A stretch of DNA of 64,000 nucleotides from Peribacillus kribbensis DSM 17871 (GCF_000430765.1 NZ_AUMQ01000022.1:226564-290563), one strand, 5' to 3'; positions 34,708-44,217 are shown, counted from the stretch's first letter. Notes: generated from the letters alone by a model not told the origin. A program made the numbers and translations.

Positions 34708-35418
34708 TTAGATGTTCAAAATGGCAAAAGTGTTAGGGTGATTATTGAGAACGGTTACAGGCTTAGCCGGATTATATTCTCCTTTATTGAATGCCTCGAT
34801 TGCGTCTGACTTTGAAGGACCATTCGCGATCAAAATGACCGTCTTGGAGTCCAGCAATTGTTTCAATCCTAATGTAATCCCTTGTGTCGTCGTACTCCCT
34901 CCTTTGAAGTATTTCTTCCCTACTTCCTGAGTTGTATCATCCAACTCAACAATGTGCGCCTCGTTTTCAAGGCTTGCATTTGGTTCATTGAATCCTACAT
35001 GGCCATTTACACCGACACCAAGTAGACTTAAATCGATTGGGCCGGACGACCTAATAAACTCATTTACCCGTGTAAGTTCGGATGTTAAATCCTTAGCCTT
35101 TGCATCAAAGAAAACAATTTTCTCTTTTTGAATATCAAGCGGATGGAATAAAAGTCTATTTAAATAGGAAATACAGCTTCCTTGACTTTCTTCACCCAAT
35201 CCAACCCACTCGTCAAGCCCAACAAAACGGCATTGAGACAAATCTAGCTTTCGACTCTTTGCTGTCTCTACTAATCTTTCATATGTTCCGATTGGTGTAT
35301 CGCCGCCGGCGAGACAAAGAAGAGAGTCAGGTTTCTTTTGTACCTGTTCGATAATTTTCTCCACTGCTCTATCTGATAATTCATCATAACTTTTTGTTTC
35401 TATATAATTTACAGCCAT
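34708..35418 (-). CDS. Glucosamine/galactosamine-6-phosphate deaminase-like (NagB family)
   Basis: A 236-residue sugar-phosphate isomerase-fold enzyme. LCLAGGDTPIGTYERL, the catalytic DEW in VGLDEWVGLG, LLGVGVNGHVGFNEPN with active-site Asp/His/Glu region, and the C-terminal ANGPSKSDAI are visible. Paired with a mannose-family PTS IIB it more likely belongs to amino-sugar (N-acetylgalactosamine type) use. AGGAGGGAAAGATCA supports the chosen start, 10 codons inside the longest frame. Confidence 0.8.
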   Translation of the reverse strand: MAVNYIETKSYDELSDRAVEKIIEQVQKKPDSLLCLAGGDTPIGTYERLVETAKSRKLDLSQCRFVGLDEWVGLGEESQGSCISYLNRLLFHPLDIQKEKIVFFDAKAKDLTSELTRVNEFIRSSGPIDLSLLGVGVNGHVGFNEPNASLENEAHIVELDDTTQEVGKKYFKGGSTTTQGITLGLKQLLDSKTVILIANGPSKSDAIEAFNKGEYNPAKPVTVLNNHPNTFAILNI

Positions 35419-35431
35419 TGATCTTTCCCTC

Positions 35432-35553
35432 CTATTTCTTTTCTGCAATCACTACATTTATAGTAGATTTCCTTAGCTCTTCCACAATGTCTACAGGAAC
35501 TAGATGATCCGTGAATTTGCGAATAATGAAACTAACGGCGAAATCTAGTGGAG
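35432..35553 (-). pseudogene. 3' remnant of an upstream operon gene
   Basis: A minus-strand frame reads NVRTPLDFAVSFIIRKFTDH then LVPVDIVEELRKSTINVV and stops 13 bases before the nagB-type start, overlapping its ribosome site as an upstream operon gene would. No start codon fits; the 5' part is gone. Family not recognised. Confidence 0.4.
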
Positions 35554-35561
35554 TACGAACA

Positions 35562-35594
35562 TTTGAAAGTCATATCATTGATATGACTTTTTTT
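35562..35594 (+). terminator. Hairpin with plus-strand T-run
   Basis: AAAGTCATATCATTGATATGACTTTTTTT. It marks the left edge of the repeat-rich region; 35.6-35.8 kb otherwise shows no gene. Confidence 0.6.
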
Positions 35595-35810
35595 GTTCAT
35601 TTATGTTCATAATCTATTACTCCTACATTAAAACCGTGAGTACATCGAATTTTGGGGCTTTCACAAGATGGAGTTACTCTTAAACCTGCCCGTATTGAAT
35701 AAATATTTGGTATACAAGGAATGTGGCTTCAAATGCTCTTCGGTATTTAAAAATAGTACAATCGATCCTATTTTAGTGTATTCGCCCTTCAAACAGAGTA
35801 TCCTTTTTTT

Positions 35811-35894
35811 GACTAACCCCTCCTTAAGTAAAACAATAAAAAAAGCCGCCTAAGCAGCCTAGTGTTCTTCTACTAACGCACCCGTTAATTTAAG
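35811..35894 (-). repeat. Array element R1
   Basis: Full copy. Box A (+ strand) is CTAACGCACCCGTTAA, hairpin GCCGCCTAAGCAGCC, box B CTAACCCCTCCTTAAG. First copy of the array, about 85 bases downstream of the VanZ-like gene; an additional minus-strand-like hairpin region separates them. Confidence 0.85.
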
Positions 35895-35976
35895 TGAAAT
35901 AAATCATAATAACAAAAACGAAAGTAAGGTACCCCTCTCGCGGATAGCATATTTTCGTTTCTTTGTTGAGGTCTTG

Positions 35977-36969
35977 TTAGAATAATGTTTTTATTTTTTC
36001 TCTTATATTGTTTATAACTTTTTGTCCTGTGTTTACCTCTGTAAGAGTAATATCCCACATCACAGCATTTGTAATTGGATTGGAGTCCTTGTTAATTATT
36101 TTTATGGTAAGGTCATTTACGCCATCTAAAGGGATTTGAAAATCCTCCTTGCCTGTGAATGATAACCCTAACGAATAAATAACTGTTCCGCCACTAATGA
36201 ATTCTATGTCACTACCTTCTGTGCTTGCAGCGTTAATTACATCGTCCGGTATGGCGACATAGCCTGTTATGTTTTTATATTTACCATCTAAGTGATACGT
36301 GAATTCATTGTTTTTCGTATTATTTCTACTATACAGATTTATTTGAGGCTTGACCTCTTTCCGGTCTACTTTAAAGCTGGACAAGCTTTCATCCCACTGT
36401 ACAGACCCATCTTTTAAAATCAGTTCATTCAGAGCTAGGGTTTCCCCTCCCCCTTTTTCTAGATAATTATTGATACCGCCAATAATTATAATCGTGCCAA
36501 GGGCAAGTACAATAGCAATTAAGATTATTTTGCAAATCCCTTTTGGTTTATCTCGGTCACCGGTGACTATTCGCTGTGCCGCAAATCCTACCACAGCACC
36601 TAATGAATTAATTATGATATCGTCTACATCAAAAGCTCCTAAACCAGAAAACATTTGTAGGGTTTCTAGTATTGTTATAGACAAAATAAAAAGGCTTATA
36701 AAGCGTCTAAAGCTACATCGAAACAGGAGTGGAAAGATAATCCCAAAAGGGATAAAGGCTACAAAATTTCCAACCTCAAAAAACCAAATTTGAAAGTCTT
36801 TACCCATTGGATAATGCAATGGAATTATTTCAGGTATTAAATTAAATCGTATCCCAGAGTCTTGCCCCAAAGAACCTCTATTGAAACCAAGAAACAAGAA
36901 ATAGAAGGTCAAAGCCGTATATAATGTTAACAACACAATCGTTATTTTCCGCAAATTTCCTTGATACAT
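35977..36969 (-). CDS. VanZ-like membrane protein with extracellular domain
   Basis: A 330-residue membrane protein. Residues 1-165 carry four to five membrane segments and VanZ-family blocks (NLIPEIIPLHY, NFVAFIPFGI, ETLQMFSGLGAFDVDDIIIN, GAVVGFAAQR). After one more helix (about 150-170) comes a beta-rich C-terminal domain of about 155 residues that resembles carbohydrate-binding NPCBM-like folds and faces outward. VanZ proteins modify resistance to wall-active drugs; exact role unknown. Flanked by R1 and R2, so the first cassette-like unit. AGAAAGGATTG upstream. Confidence 0.75.
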   Translation of the reverse strand: MYQGNLRKITIVLLTLYTALTFYFLFLGFNRGSLGQDSGIRFNLIPEIIPLHYPMGKDFQIWFFEVGNFVAFIPFGIIFPLLFRCSFRRFISLFILSITILETLQMFSGLGAFDVDDIIINSLGAVVGFAAQRIVTGDRDKPKGICKIILIAIVLALGTIIIIGGINNYLEKGGGETLALNELILKDGSVQWDESLSSFKVDRKEVKPQINLYSRNNTKNNEFTYHLDGKYKNITGYVAIPDDVINAASTEGSDIEFISGGTVIYSLGLSFTGKEDFQIPLDGVNDLTIKIINKDSNPITNAVMWDITLTEVNTGQKVINNIREKIKTLF

Positions 36970-37190
36970 AATTACAATCCTTTCTTTTCTGGATAGTGAG
37001 TCTCGTCTACAGGAGAACTCGAAACTTTAGAGGAACTTGAACATTCCCCTAACGCCACAATGATTAAAGTAAACTTAAACTCCATAATAACCCTCTCGCA
37101 CTCGCACGTTTTCCAATTATACGATTAATTAAACAGTGTTGATTGTGGAGTTTCAGTTTTTTATCAACTCTATTTTACTAATTCTTGTTG

Positions 37191-37274
37191 AGTTAACCTG
37201 CCCGTTAGTAAAACAAAAAAAATCTGCCGAAGCAGCAAATGATCTTCAACTAACGCACCCGTTAGCTTAACAAG
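37191..37274 (-). repeat. Array element R2
   Basis: Full copy with perfect box A CTAACGCACCCGTTAG, hairpin CTGCCGAAGCAG with a T8 run on the minus strand, and box B AACCTGCCCGTTAG. It lies six bases beyond the GNAT stop codon. The 36.97-37.19 kb interval upstream holds only the VanZ leader. Confidence 0.9.
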
Positions 37275-37280
37275 ATAGCA

Positions 37281-37778
37281 CTATAAAAGTTTAGACATAT
37301 AGTATTCATCAACAAATTCACCGTCAATGTAAAGCGAATCTCTTTTTGTCCCTTCAATATCAAATCCCATTTTTTTATATAACCGCAATCCAGCCTCATT
37401 ACGAGTTACTACTGATAATTCTAAACGATGAATACTATGTTCCTTTGCCCAAATCTGTAAATGTTTAAATAGTTTTGTCCCTAGCCCAATCCCTCTATAT
37501 ACACTTAAGATACCAACAACAAGATATGCGGAATGCTTATTTCTTTTGGCGTTGCCACCGATGGCAATTAGGTATCCAACTAATTCATCATTTACCTCTG
37601 CCACAACTATAGTTGAATTACCCTCTTTTTTCATAGCTTCTATTCTATGTCCTTGTTGTTCAGGTCCAATGTTCCGTTCACCTGATTCAAAAAGCATATA
37701 TTGGGACTCACTTTCAACTCGCTTAATCAAATTTACTAATCTTTCTGCATCATCAAGTTTTACTTTTCTGATTATCAT
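37281..37778 (-). CDS. GNAT family N-acetyltransferase
   Basis: A 165-residue acetyltransferase. Acetyl-CoA binding motif region SVYRGIGLGTKLFKHLQ near residue 98 and the late motif NEAGLRLYKKMGFDIEGTKRD are clear. Substrate unknown. Unit R2-gene-R3: box A starts right after the stop and the upstream element ends about 50 bases before the ATG (TGGGAG site; a TATAAT lies at about 37812 in minus orientation). Confidence 0.88.
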   Translation of the reverse strand: MIIRKVKLDDAERLVNLIKRVESESQYMLFESGERNIGPEQQGHRIEAMKKEGNSTIVVAEVNDELVGYLIAIGGNAKRNKHSAYLVVGILSVYRGIGLGTKLFKHLQIWAKEHSIHRLELSVVTRNEAGLRLYKKMGFDIEGTKRDSLYIDGEFVDEYYMSKLL

Positions 37779-37826
37779 TAGAATCTCCCATTAACTTCTT
37801 TATTCGATATTATACAGTATCTTTTT

Positions 37827-37915
37827 GAACTACTCCTCCGTTAGTTCAACAAATCAATAAAGCCAGCTAGAAATGTAGCTGAATCTTCAACTAACGCACC
37901 CGTTAGTACAACAAG
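37827..37915 (-). repeat. Array element R3
   Basis: Full copy with perfect box A CTAACGCACCCGTTAG; the hairpin is a different sequence (AGCCAGCTA...TAGCT), so hairpin structure rather than sequence is kept. Box B CTCCTCCGTTAG. Confidence 0.88.
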
Positions 37916-38200
37916 GAAGATCTGAATAATGTGATAGGCTGGAAATAACCACCAACGTTCCTGGATTTGAGCGGAGGGGGTTGTTTTTCGTTCTAAAAAA
38001 TATGATCAGGGCAATCAAGGCGATCATCTTATTTTCCCTTCTCTTATTATCGATGCAGTAAAGTCAGGTAGATTTGAATAGCCTCTTTTGTGGTTGGAGC
38101 TTTGAGAAAAAGCAAACAGCCTGCAGGTTAAAAATTAGTATCCAGCACATTTATTTTGTAAAATACATATAAAATTACTTAAAAAATGAGGCTGAGGCGA

Positions 38201-39229
38201 TTGGTTAAAAAAAGTGTCAAGGTACAGGTCGAAAGTAATGAATTTGAATGGAATGCAGAAGAGGGGCTATTTACATTTGATGGTGCGCCTGCCCTTCTTT
38301 TTTGGGACTCAGCCATTGAATTGTTCTTGAAAACAATAGAAGAGGTTTCTGGCTGTGATGTATCCAAAACCGTTTTTGAAGCAACTGGATATCGAATGGG
38401 GCATTTAGTCAGTTCCTATTATGAAGGAAGAAGCAATATTGAAGATCTTCTTGTTGAATACAGTGACATATACAGGAATGCTGGCTGGGGTAATGTAGAG
38501 ATTGCCTATTATTCCTTTGAAGAAAAACGTGCATTGATTCGATTAAGGAATAGCTGGGAACATCGGATCTTTAATAACACTGATAAAGAGAATGCAGGTG
38601 TTATACTGCCAAGTCACTGGGCGGGCGTGTTTACAGGGTTATTTAAACAAAACGTCTGGTATAAAGTGAATAAGTCCCAGCTCAAGGGCCATGAATATGA
38701 TGAGATTGAGATTTTCCCATCCAATATGACAGCAGCAAGAAACATCCATCAATTATCGAGGCAGAAGGAGCAAGAGAGCATCCAGAGCCTGGAACAGAAG
38801 GTAAAAGAAAGGACTGAAGAACTCTCATCTCTTGTGATGGAACTCTCATCTCCTGTAATACCCGTTCTGGAAGATGTCCTTGTTATTCCGATGGTCGGGA
38901 AGTTTAATGAAGAACGAATGTCCATTATGATTGAAAGGTCTTTGTATGAGCTATCCAGCCAGCAGGCTCAATTCCTTTTGATTGATGTGACAGGTCTTTC
39001 ACATTTCGATAACTATGTGATTTACGGGATACAACGGTTAATTCGTGCAGTACGGCTCCTGGGTGGAGAATGTTATCTTGTTGGCATTTCTGCTGCCCTA
39101 AGCATTCAGTTTACAAATTCTAATCTTGTGGATATGACAGGAATGAATACCTTTTCTACACTGCAGAAGGGTGTAGAATATGCCATCGGCCAAATTGGTT
39201 ATGAGTTCGTAAAGAAAAAGGGAAAGTAA
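38201..39229 (+). CDS. STAS-domain sensor/stressosome-like protein
   Basis: About 342 residues from TTG with GAGGCTGAGGCGA upstream (an ATG five codons earlier lacks a site). N-terminal half has a V4R-like/heme-or-ligand sensor look (ESNEFEWNAEEGLFTFDGAP, GCDVSKTVFEATGYRMG, VEIAYYSFEEKRALIRLRNSWE), then a coiled-coil linker (EQKVKERTEELSS) and a C-terminal STAS domain (SSPVIPVLEDVLVIPMVGKF, LLIDVTGL). RsbR-type proteins in stressosomes share this plan. Opposite in strand to the array genes, so probably not a cassette. The 37.92-38.18 kb gap shows no gene. Confidence 0.75.
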   Translation: MVKKSVKVQVESNEFEWNAEEGLFTFDGAPALLFWDSAIELFLKTIEEVSGCDVSKTVFEATGYRMGHLVSSYYEGRSNIEDLLVEYSDIYRNAGWGNVEIAYYSFEEKRALIRLRNSWEHRIFNNTDKENAGVILPSHWAGVFTGLFKQNVWYKVNKSQLKGHEYDEIEIFPSNMTAARNIHQLSRQKEQESIQSLEQKVKERTEELSSLVMELSSPVIPVLEDVLVIPMVGKFNEERMSIMIERSLYELSSQQAQFLLIDVTGLSHFDNYVIYGIQRLIRAVRLLGGECYLVGISAALSIQFTNSNLVDMTGMNTFSTLQKGVEYAIGQIGYEFVKKKGK

Positions 39230-39343
39230 GCCTCCATTAACGGCGTGACATGGAAATCATGGCGATGACAATCAGCGTTACTAATATGTAAATCTTTTTT
39301 CAAGTAGGCAGCCCCACCTCCATACACATCTGTAATCAATAAG

Positions 39344-39382
39344 AAAATAAAAGAACAGCGGAGAATCCGCTGCTCTTTTACG
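39344..39382 (+). terminator. Terminator after the STAS gene
   Basis: AAAGAACAGCGGAGAATCCGCTGCTCTTTT stem; T-rich on both sides. 39.23-39.6 kb otherwise shows nothing. Confidence 0.7.
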
Positions 39383-39601
39383 TTGATTGCATTTTCCAAT
39401 CAACCTCTCCATCACTTTCACTCTCCACTGTTGAATGATGCTCTAGTCAATAATAAAAAGGATCACCTAATGATTTTTGATTTTGCACATCAATACAAAG
39501 AATCATTCAATGCCATATTTCCCGTGGGTTTCTTTATTAGTAATGTTTTTTTTAGATATATACAGATTTTTAGTGTTGTCTACTCCAGCATAAAAAACTT
39601 C

Positions 39602-40221
39602 TGAACAATCTTTGATTTTTTGTTTACTAAGTTAGATGTTAGCCACTTTATATCTAAACCAGCACTTGTTAAGTTCTCCTCCATTATATCCCCATCAATG
39701 ATAATATCCTTTTCAATACCTGAACTTGTTGTTTGAATGTTCATACATATCATAAGGAGTAAGTGGCTTTTTATCTGATTTGAATAATACAGATAAATCA
39801 CCATTTGTTTCCATTATGGTGAATTCTACGTCTGCAACAATAAAGGCATTTTTTCCTCTTAATTTCATCTTTAATTCATTTATAGTCAATCTAATTTTCT
39901 TCATGTTTTCACCACAATGATTCCATTTTCAACTAATGTAACCGGTTCGGAATTGATTAGCTTCCTTAATTTGAAGCTTTTCAAGCTTAAGTAACCAGTG
40001 AATACTGTCAAAATGGCAAATAATATTAAGGCAGTAGGCTTATAGTGTGGGAAATTGCTTATCAATAATATCATTTGCGACTATTGACCCCATTGAAACA
40101 CCCATAACAAAATCAAAAAATTGATTTGTGATATAAGTTTTGTACCGATTTTTCGGGTTAAAAATAATGCTAAAATGTATATTCCAATTCCTTTTAGTTT
40201 TATGAAGAAAACATTTCCCAT
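39602..40221 (-). pseudogene. Frameshifted YetF/DUF421-family membrane protein gene
   Basis: In successive frames: an N-terminal segment with DFVMGVSMGSIVANDIIDKQ, then KPTALILFAILTVFTGYLSL and SEPVTLVENGIIVVK, then MKKIRLTINELKMKLRGKNA with VEFTIMETNGDLSVLFKSDK, then IIIDGDIMEENLTSAGLDIK. Together these rebuild a whole YetF-type protein (membrane part plus the two-part DUF421 cytosolic domain). At least three frame changes break it. Confidence 0.7.
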
Positions 40222-40293
40222 ATATGAACTACCTACCTCAGTTATAATTTTTTTCTTATGAGGTAGTATTTGAGAGGGGTTAATTGGATATTC

Positions 40294-40351
40294 ATTTTCA
40301 ATGTAAATAAAATCTATTGATAGTTTTAATGATTTTATTTACATTGAAAAT
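40294..40351. repeat. Perfect 21-bp inverted repeat
   Basis: 40294-40314 is exactly complementary to 40331-40351, with a 16-base AT-rich loop. The stem is AT-rich without a clear T-run, so it need not be a terminator. It sits between the YetF remnant and R4, where no gene is present (40.22-40.42 kb). Confidence 0.85.
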
Positions 40352-40422
40352 CGGATCAGTAACAAAATATACCCCCTATATGTATTTAAATAGTTGAATT
40401 TTGAATTATAAATAGGCATCTT

Positions 40423-40512
40423 CTAGTTTAACCTGCCTCTTAGTGACATTAAGAAAAGAATGTCAACAGTGATAGCAGAATCCTAGCTCTCGCACCCGTT
40501 AACGCAATCAAG
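40423..40512 (-). repeat. Array element R4 (degenerate)
   Basis: Box B TTTAACCTGCCTCTTAG and a decayed box A CTCTCGCACCCGTTAA. Hairpin poor. Its outer arm on the minus strand is GGTTAAAC, the only copy whose arm fits GTTRRRY fully. Confidence 0.7.
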
Positions 40513-40568
40513 CGCTTCAGCTTATAATGCTCCCCCCTTCATATATATTTCAATAAAGACAATGATTA

Positions 40569-40639
40569 CTCCTGATACAACAAAAAGGGACAGCCGGCAG
40601 CTGCCCTTTTTCAACTAACGCACCCGTTAGTTAAATAAG
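40569..40639 (-). repeat. Array element R5
   Basis: Perfect box A CTAACGCACCCGTTAG right after the alpha/beta hydrolase stop (8 bases), with GGGACAGCCGGCAGCTGCCC as hairpin; box B reduced to CTCCTGATAC. R4 and R5 are adjacent with no gene of more than 20 codons between them. Confidence 0.85.
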
Positions 40640-40647
40640 GTATTCAT

Positions 40648-41556
40648 TTAAACAAACGTTCGTATTTGTACAGAAATTCTATTTATTGACTCTATAATAA
40701 CCTCTGGATTATCAAGATGTATGGAGTGTGTGGATTGATCAGCAAATATTAATGTACTATTTCTAGATAATAGTGCTTGTTCTTTGATTAACTTATGCCA
40801 CTCTTCTTCAAATATTTTAATCTCGGGTTCTGGTATGCCTTCATTAATACCCAAGGAGATATTATAATTTTTGTCACGACCAATAACTATTAAGGGGATA
40901 TTAGGAAACGAACCTAAATCCTTAATTATTTCAGCATCCCTTTTCCAGTTTTCAATTTCGGATTTCATAGCTTTATATAAGTTAGGATTGATTTGAAATT
41001 CAATTAGCCTTTCTTGAATTCTAGGAGAAAGTTGCTGCTGTTTTTCTGTTACGGTTGGATTTAATAGTTGTTTTAGATCCTCGGATCTCATTTTAGAGTA
41101 ATGTTTGCACTTTTCTTTCCATACCTCATCAGTAGATTCATCATTTAATATCGGTAAATCTAATTCGTCTAATTTTCTTAAAACCACAGAAGTAGAGTCC
41201 ACTAATAACATTCCAGCAACTAGTTCTGGATATAGTTTAACGAAGTGCTGTGCACATAGACCGCCGTATGAGTGTCCTACTAACAATATAGGCTCCTTAA
41301 CTCCCAAACAGTTTAATAATTCGATTATCTCTCTAGAGCTTACTTCCGTATTTCGTGTCTCGCTTCCAATTTCACTATTACCTAGTCCAGGTCTATGAAA
41401 CATAATTACTTTATAATTTTTGCCAAGGATTTCTGTTACTTTATCCCATTCATCGAAGGAACATCCCATTCCTGTAAGGATAAGTAGTGTTGAACCTTTA
41501 TCACCTTTATGTAAAACTTCTATTACCTTACCGTTTATAGATACATACTTTAACAT
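40648..41556 (-). CDS. Alpha/beta-fold hydrolase
   Basis: A 302-residue hydrolase. Oxyanion region LTGMGCSFDEW, the RPGLGNSE loop, nucleophile elbow GHSYGG near residue 95, and a late catalytic His in DQSTHSIHLDNP. The acidic member is probably Asp in VIGRDKN. Substrate unknown. Unit R5-gene-R6. AGAAGGAGAGGTGG precedes the ATG. Confidence 0.85.
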   Translation of the reverse strand: MLKYVSINGKVIEVLHKGDKGSTLLILTGMGCSFDEWDKVTEILGKNYKVIMFHRPGLGNSEIGSETRNTEVSSREIIELLNCLGVKEPILLVGHSYGGLCAQHFVKLYPELVAGMLLVDSTSVVLRKLDELDLPILNDESTDEVWKEKCKHYSKMRSEDLKQLLNPTVTEKQQQLSPRIQERLIEFQINPNLYKAMKSEIENWKRDAEIIKDLGSFPNIPLIVIGRDKNYNISLGINEGIPEPEIKIFEEEWHKLIKEQALLSRNSTLIFADQSTHSIHLDNPEVIIESINRISVQIRTFV

Positions 41557-41638
41557 AATCCACCTCTCCTTCTAGTTTAACAGGAAATGAATGGAATATG
41601 TGTATTGTAACCGTTGTAAAGCTCCAATATAGTGAATC

Positions 41639-41712
41639 ATCAACTAACGTACGTACAACCACTTTGTTGTTTAAATTTCTTCTTCCACTAAAGCACCCTT
41701 TAGTTTAATAAG
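41639..41712 (-). repeat. Array element R6 (two box-A-like halves)
   Basis: CAACTAACGTACGTACAAC at 41639 and CTAAAGCACCCTTTAG at about 41686 look like a decayed and a better box A; TTGTTGTTTAAA lies between. Possibly the scar of a lost unit. Confidence 0.6.
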
Positions 41713-41853
41713 CACACAAGTTTTTGTTAGCTTTAAAGTCTAATATGCCCTCGGTGTTTCAATGTTGTGTTATACTTAATATATAATCTATTTTATTCAA
41801 GGAATATCCGACTTTTCTTAGTCAACCCTTGTATGAGGGAAGGAGTTTAAGAA

Positions 41854-42225
41854 ATGGAGACAATTAGTGTATTCCTGGATGACTATCGCAAAGCACCTGA
41901 TGGCTATGTGTTAGCCGAGACCATTGATGAGTGTGTAGTACTATTGAAAAACTTTGATATTAAACATCTCTCTTTGGATCACGATTTATTAAATAAAACC
42001 AGAAATGGTTTTATGCTTGTTCAAAAAATGATTAAGGAAAAACTATTCGCAAAACGCATAACTATTCATTCTGCCAATTCCGTTGGCGGTAAAGCTATGT
42101 ACAACAGTTTAAAACAAGCACAACACGACTTTATAATGCCCCCTAGCATTATTGTATCCTTAAGACCATTACCGCTCAATTTCTTCCCGCCAAAGGTTCT
42201 TCAACATTATTTGGAAATACAGTAA
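41854..42225 (+). CDS. Receiver-like small protein (cREC/FtsJ-annotated family)
   Basis: A 123-residue protein with a pseudo-receiver look: acidic VFLDDYRKAPDGY at the start, HLSLDHDLLNKTRNG in the middle, ITIHSANSVGGKAMY near the end. Similar sequences are called cyclic-phosphate processing receiver domains or, wrongly, FtsJ. Role unknown. It is on the plus strand although between R6 and R7; GGGAAGGAG precedes the ATG, and a promoter-like region lies at 41.75-41.83 kb. Confidence 0.65.
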   Translation: METISVFLDDYRKAPDGYVLAETIDECVVLLKNFDIKHLSLDHDLLNKTRNGFMLVQKMIKEKLFAKRITIHSANSVGGKAMYNSLKQAQHDFIMPPSIIVSLRPLPLNFFPPKVLQHYLEIQ

Positions 42226-42422
42226 ACCCTCATTTACATTTCAACCCTGGATTTTCGTTATTTATTCAATCAGTCACAATTCCGAACTATATTATAAATA
42301 AAAACAAGGAAAATAGAAAGCAATTTTAAAGTTTGCAAGTGCTGTGGACTTTTTTCTTTTGTATACTCTTATTAAATTAACCTTCACAGTGAGAACAATA
42401 AGAAAAACGCTAAAGAATCCCT

Positions 42423-42508
42423 CTTAACTACCCTGCCCGTTAGTGAAACAACAAAATGCCCGCCTAATCAGCCGAGGAATCTTCAACTAACGCACCCATT
42501 AGTTTAAG
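42423..42508 (-). repeat. Array element R7
   Basis: Full copy: box A CTAACGCACCCATTAG, hairpin GCCCGCCTAATCAGCCGAGG, box B CTACCCTGCCCGTTAG. The bases beyond box A (AAGTACATTCCTTCACAAAC) are shared with R8, R18 and R21. 42.23-42.42 kb shows no gene. Confidence 0.88.
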
Positions 42509-42577
42509 TACATTCCTTCACAAACTTGTCTTTTGCTATTTCTTTTATTACAGGAATGCCGCCCATTAACTAAATAA

Positions 42578-42614
42578 AGAAAGGGCATTGATCCTTCTTG
42601 GATCAATGCCCCAG
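42578..42614 (-). terminator. Terminator after the MFS gene
   Basis: GGGCATTGATCC...GGATCAATGCCC strong stem, T-rich after it on the minus strand. Confidence 0.8.
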
Positions 42615-42745
42615 TTTGTTTAAGGAAGTTCTTCACATGAGCATCTTCGATTGATACCAGCACATAAAATTCCAACCGACACCACATTTTCCCTTCCATT
42701 TAGTGTAACGTTCTTAATAGATATCGACAATTCGCTGACAACACA

Positions 42746-44182
42746 TCAATGTGGTGAATGCACCGCTTCGTGGCTGACTACGACCCGGCGGATGAAGAAT
42801 GCTATGACAACGCCAATCAGTGCTATAATCATCGCAAACAGGAACACGTTTTGTGATCCAGCCGTCATCGCGTTTGCAATTTCAGCCTGTTTAGCCGGAG
42901 CGGAGGAGCCGTGCAAGTATTTGTCCATACCGCCCGTAAGAATGCTGATTGCGACCGCTGTTCCAATTGCGCCTACCACCTGCTGCAGAGTGTTCATGAC
43001 TGCCGTACCGTGTGGGTATAACTCCGGCGGCAATTGATTTAGCCCGTTCGTTTGAGCAGGCATCCATATCATGCCTACCCCAATCATGAGTCCAATATGC
43101 AAAGCCACGATAAAAGCCACTGAAGAAGCAGGAGATAGTGTAGTAAAGAACCATAACATAACTGCAACGGTCACGAGTCCGGGAATAACTAGCCATTTCG
43201 GCCCATATTTATCGAACAAGCGACCCATGCGCGGGGAGAGGATGCCGTTTAACGCGCTGCCCGGCAAAAGCATGAGTCCCGCAGCGAAAACAGACAGACC
43301 TGCACCCGTCTGCAGAAACATCGGCAGGATAATCATGCTAGACATCATGATCAACATACACGACAGTATCAGGAGCAGCCCGACGACGAACATTGGGTAC
43401 TTGAAAACGTTCAGATTCATCATCGGATCTCTCATAACGTTCTGCCGCAATATGAACAGCACCAGCGCGACGAGTCCTACAATGATTGAAGTGACCACAA
43501 CTGCGCTGCCCCAGCCTTCAGATCCTTCGCCTGCCTTACTGAAGCCGAAGACAATTCCTCCAAAGCCAAACGTTGAAAATGCTACAGACAGCAGGTCAAT
43601 CCGGGGCTTAGTGACATCAGAAACATTTTCCAGGTACTTAAGCCCTACCAACAACCCAATAATCAGGAACGGCAGAGAGAACCAGAAGATATAATGCCAT
43701 GTTAAATACTCGATTAATAGACCGCCAATGGTCGGGCCGGTTGCTGGCGCAAACATGATAACAAGTCCAACGAAGCCCATCGCCGCCCCCCGCTTTTCCG
43801 GCGGATATATGACAAGAATGGTATTGAACATGAGAGGAAGCAACAATCCCATGCCTATTGCCTGTAAAACTCTAGCGAACATCAACATTTCAAAAGTGAA
43901 ACCGAGTGCCGCAATCAATGTACCTATGATTAAGCTAATTAGTGAACCTATGAACATCTGCCTCGTCGTAAACATCTGCAGCAGCAACCCGCTCATTGGC
44001 ATTAAAATGCCAAGAGTCAGCAAGAAACCGGTTGTTAACCACTGTGCGGTTGCAGCTGAAATGTGGAATACTTCCATTAAATTAGTCATTGCTATGTTTA
44101 GAGCGGTCTCGCTAAACATTCCAACAAAACCGCAGATAAGTAACGATGCCAATATGGCACGCGTATTGTATTGTTTCTTCAT
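42746..44182 (-). CDS. DHA2-type MFS multidrug efflux transporter
   Basis: A 478-residue transporter with about 14 membrane helices (EmrB/QacA group). Family blocks include AQWLTTGFLLTLGILMPMSG, RVLQAIGMGLLLPLMF (motif like motif B) and the motif C stretch LVIMFAPATGPTIGG. Drug and proton antiport across the membrane is the family role; substrate unknown. AAGGAGATATA precedes the ATG. A MarR gene and matching operators lie upstream. Confidence 0.88.
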   Translation of the reverse strand: MKKQYNTRAILASLLICGFVGMFSETALNIAMTNLMEVFHISAATAQWLTTGFLLTLGILMPMSGLLLQMFTTRQMFIGSLISLIIGTLIAALGFTFEMLMFARVLQAIGMGLLLPLMFNTILVIYPPEKRGAAMGFVGLVIMFAPATGPTIGGLLIEYLTWHYIFWFSLPFLIIGLLVGLKYLENVSDVTKPRIDLLSVAFSTFGFGGIVFGFSKAGEGSEGWGSAVVVTSIIVGLVALVLFILRQNVMRDPMMNLNVFKYPMFVVGLLLILSCMLIMMSSMIILPMFLQTGAGLSVFAAGLMLLPGSALNGILSPRMGRLFDKYGPKWLVIPGLVTVAVMLWFFTTLSPASSVAFIVALHIGLMIGVGMIWMPAQTNGLNQLPPELYPHGTAVMNTLQQVVGAIGTAVAISILTGGMDKYLHGSSAPAKQAEIANAMTAGSQNVFLFAMIIALIGVVIAFFIRRVVVSHEAVHSPH

Positions 44183-44217
44183 TGTATATCTCCTTGTAAA
44201 TCTATTTAATTAATAAT

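Noticed and set aside
35668..35853. Plus-strand ORF of 61 residues
   Set aside because: Runs into element R1, no ribosome site, no recognisable protein.
42499..42699. Minus-strand ORF of 66 residues
   Set aside because: Overlaps the efflux-gene terminator and element R7.
43071..44213. Long plus-strand ORFs opposite the MFS gene
   Set aside because: They are antisense shadows of a well supported membrane transporter.
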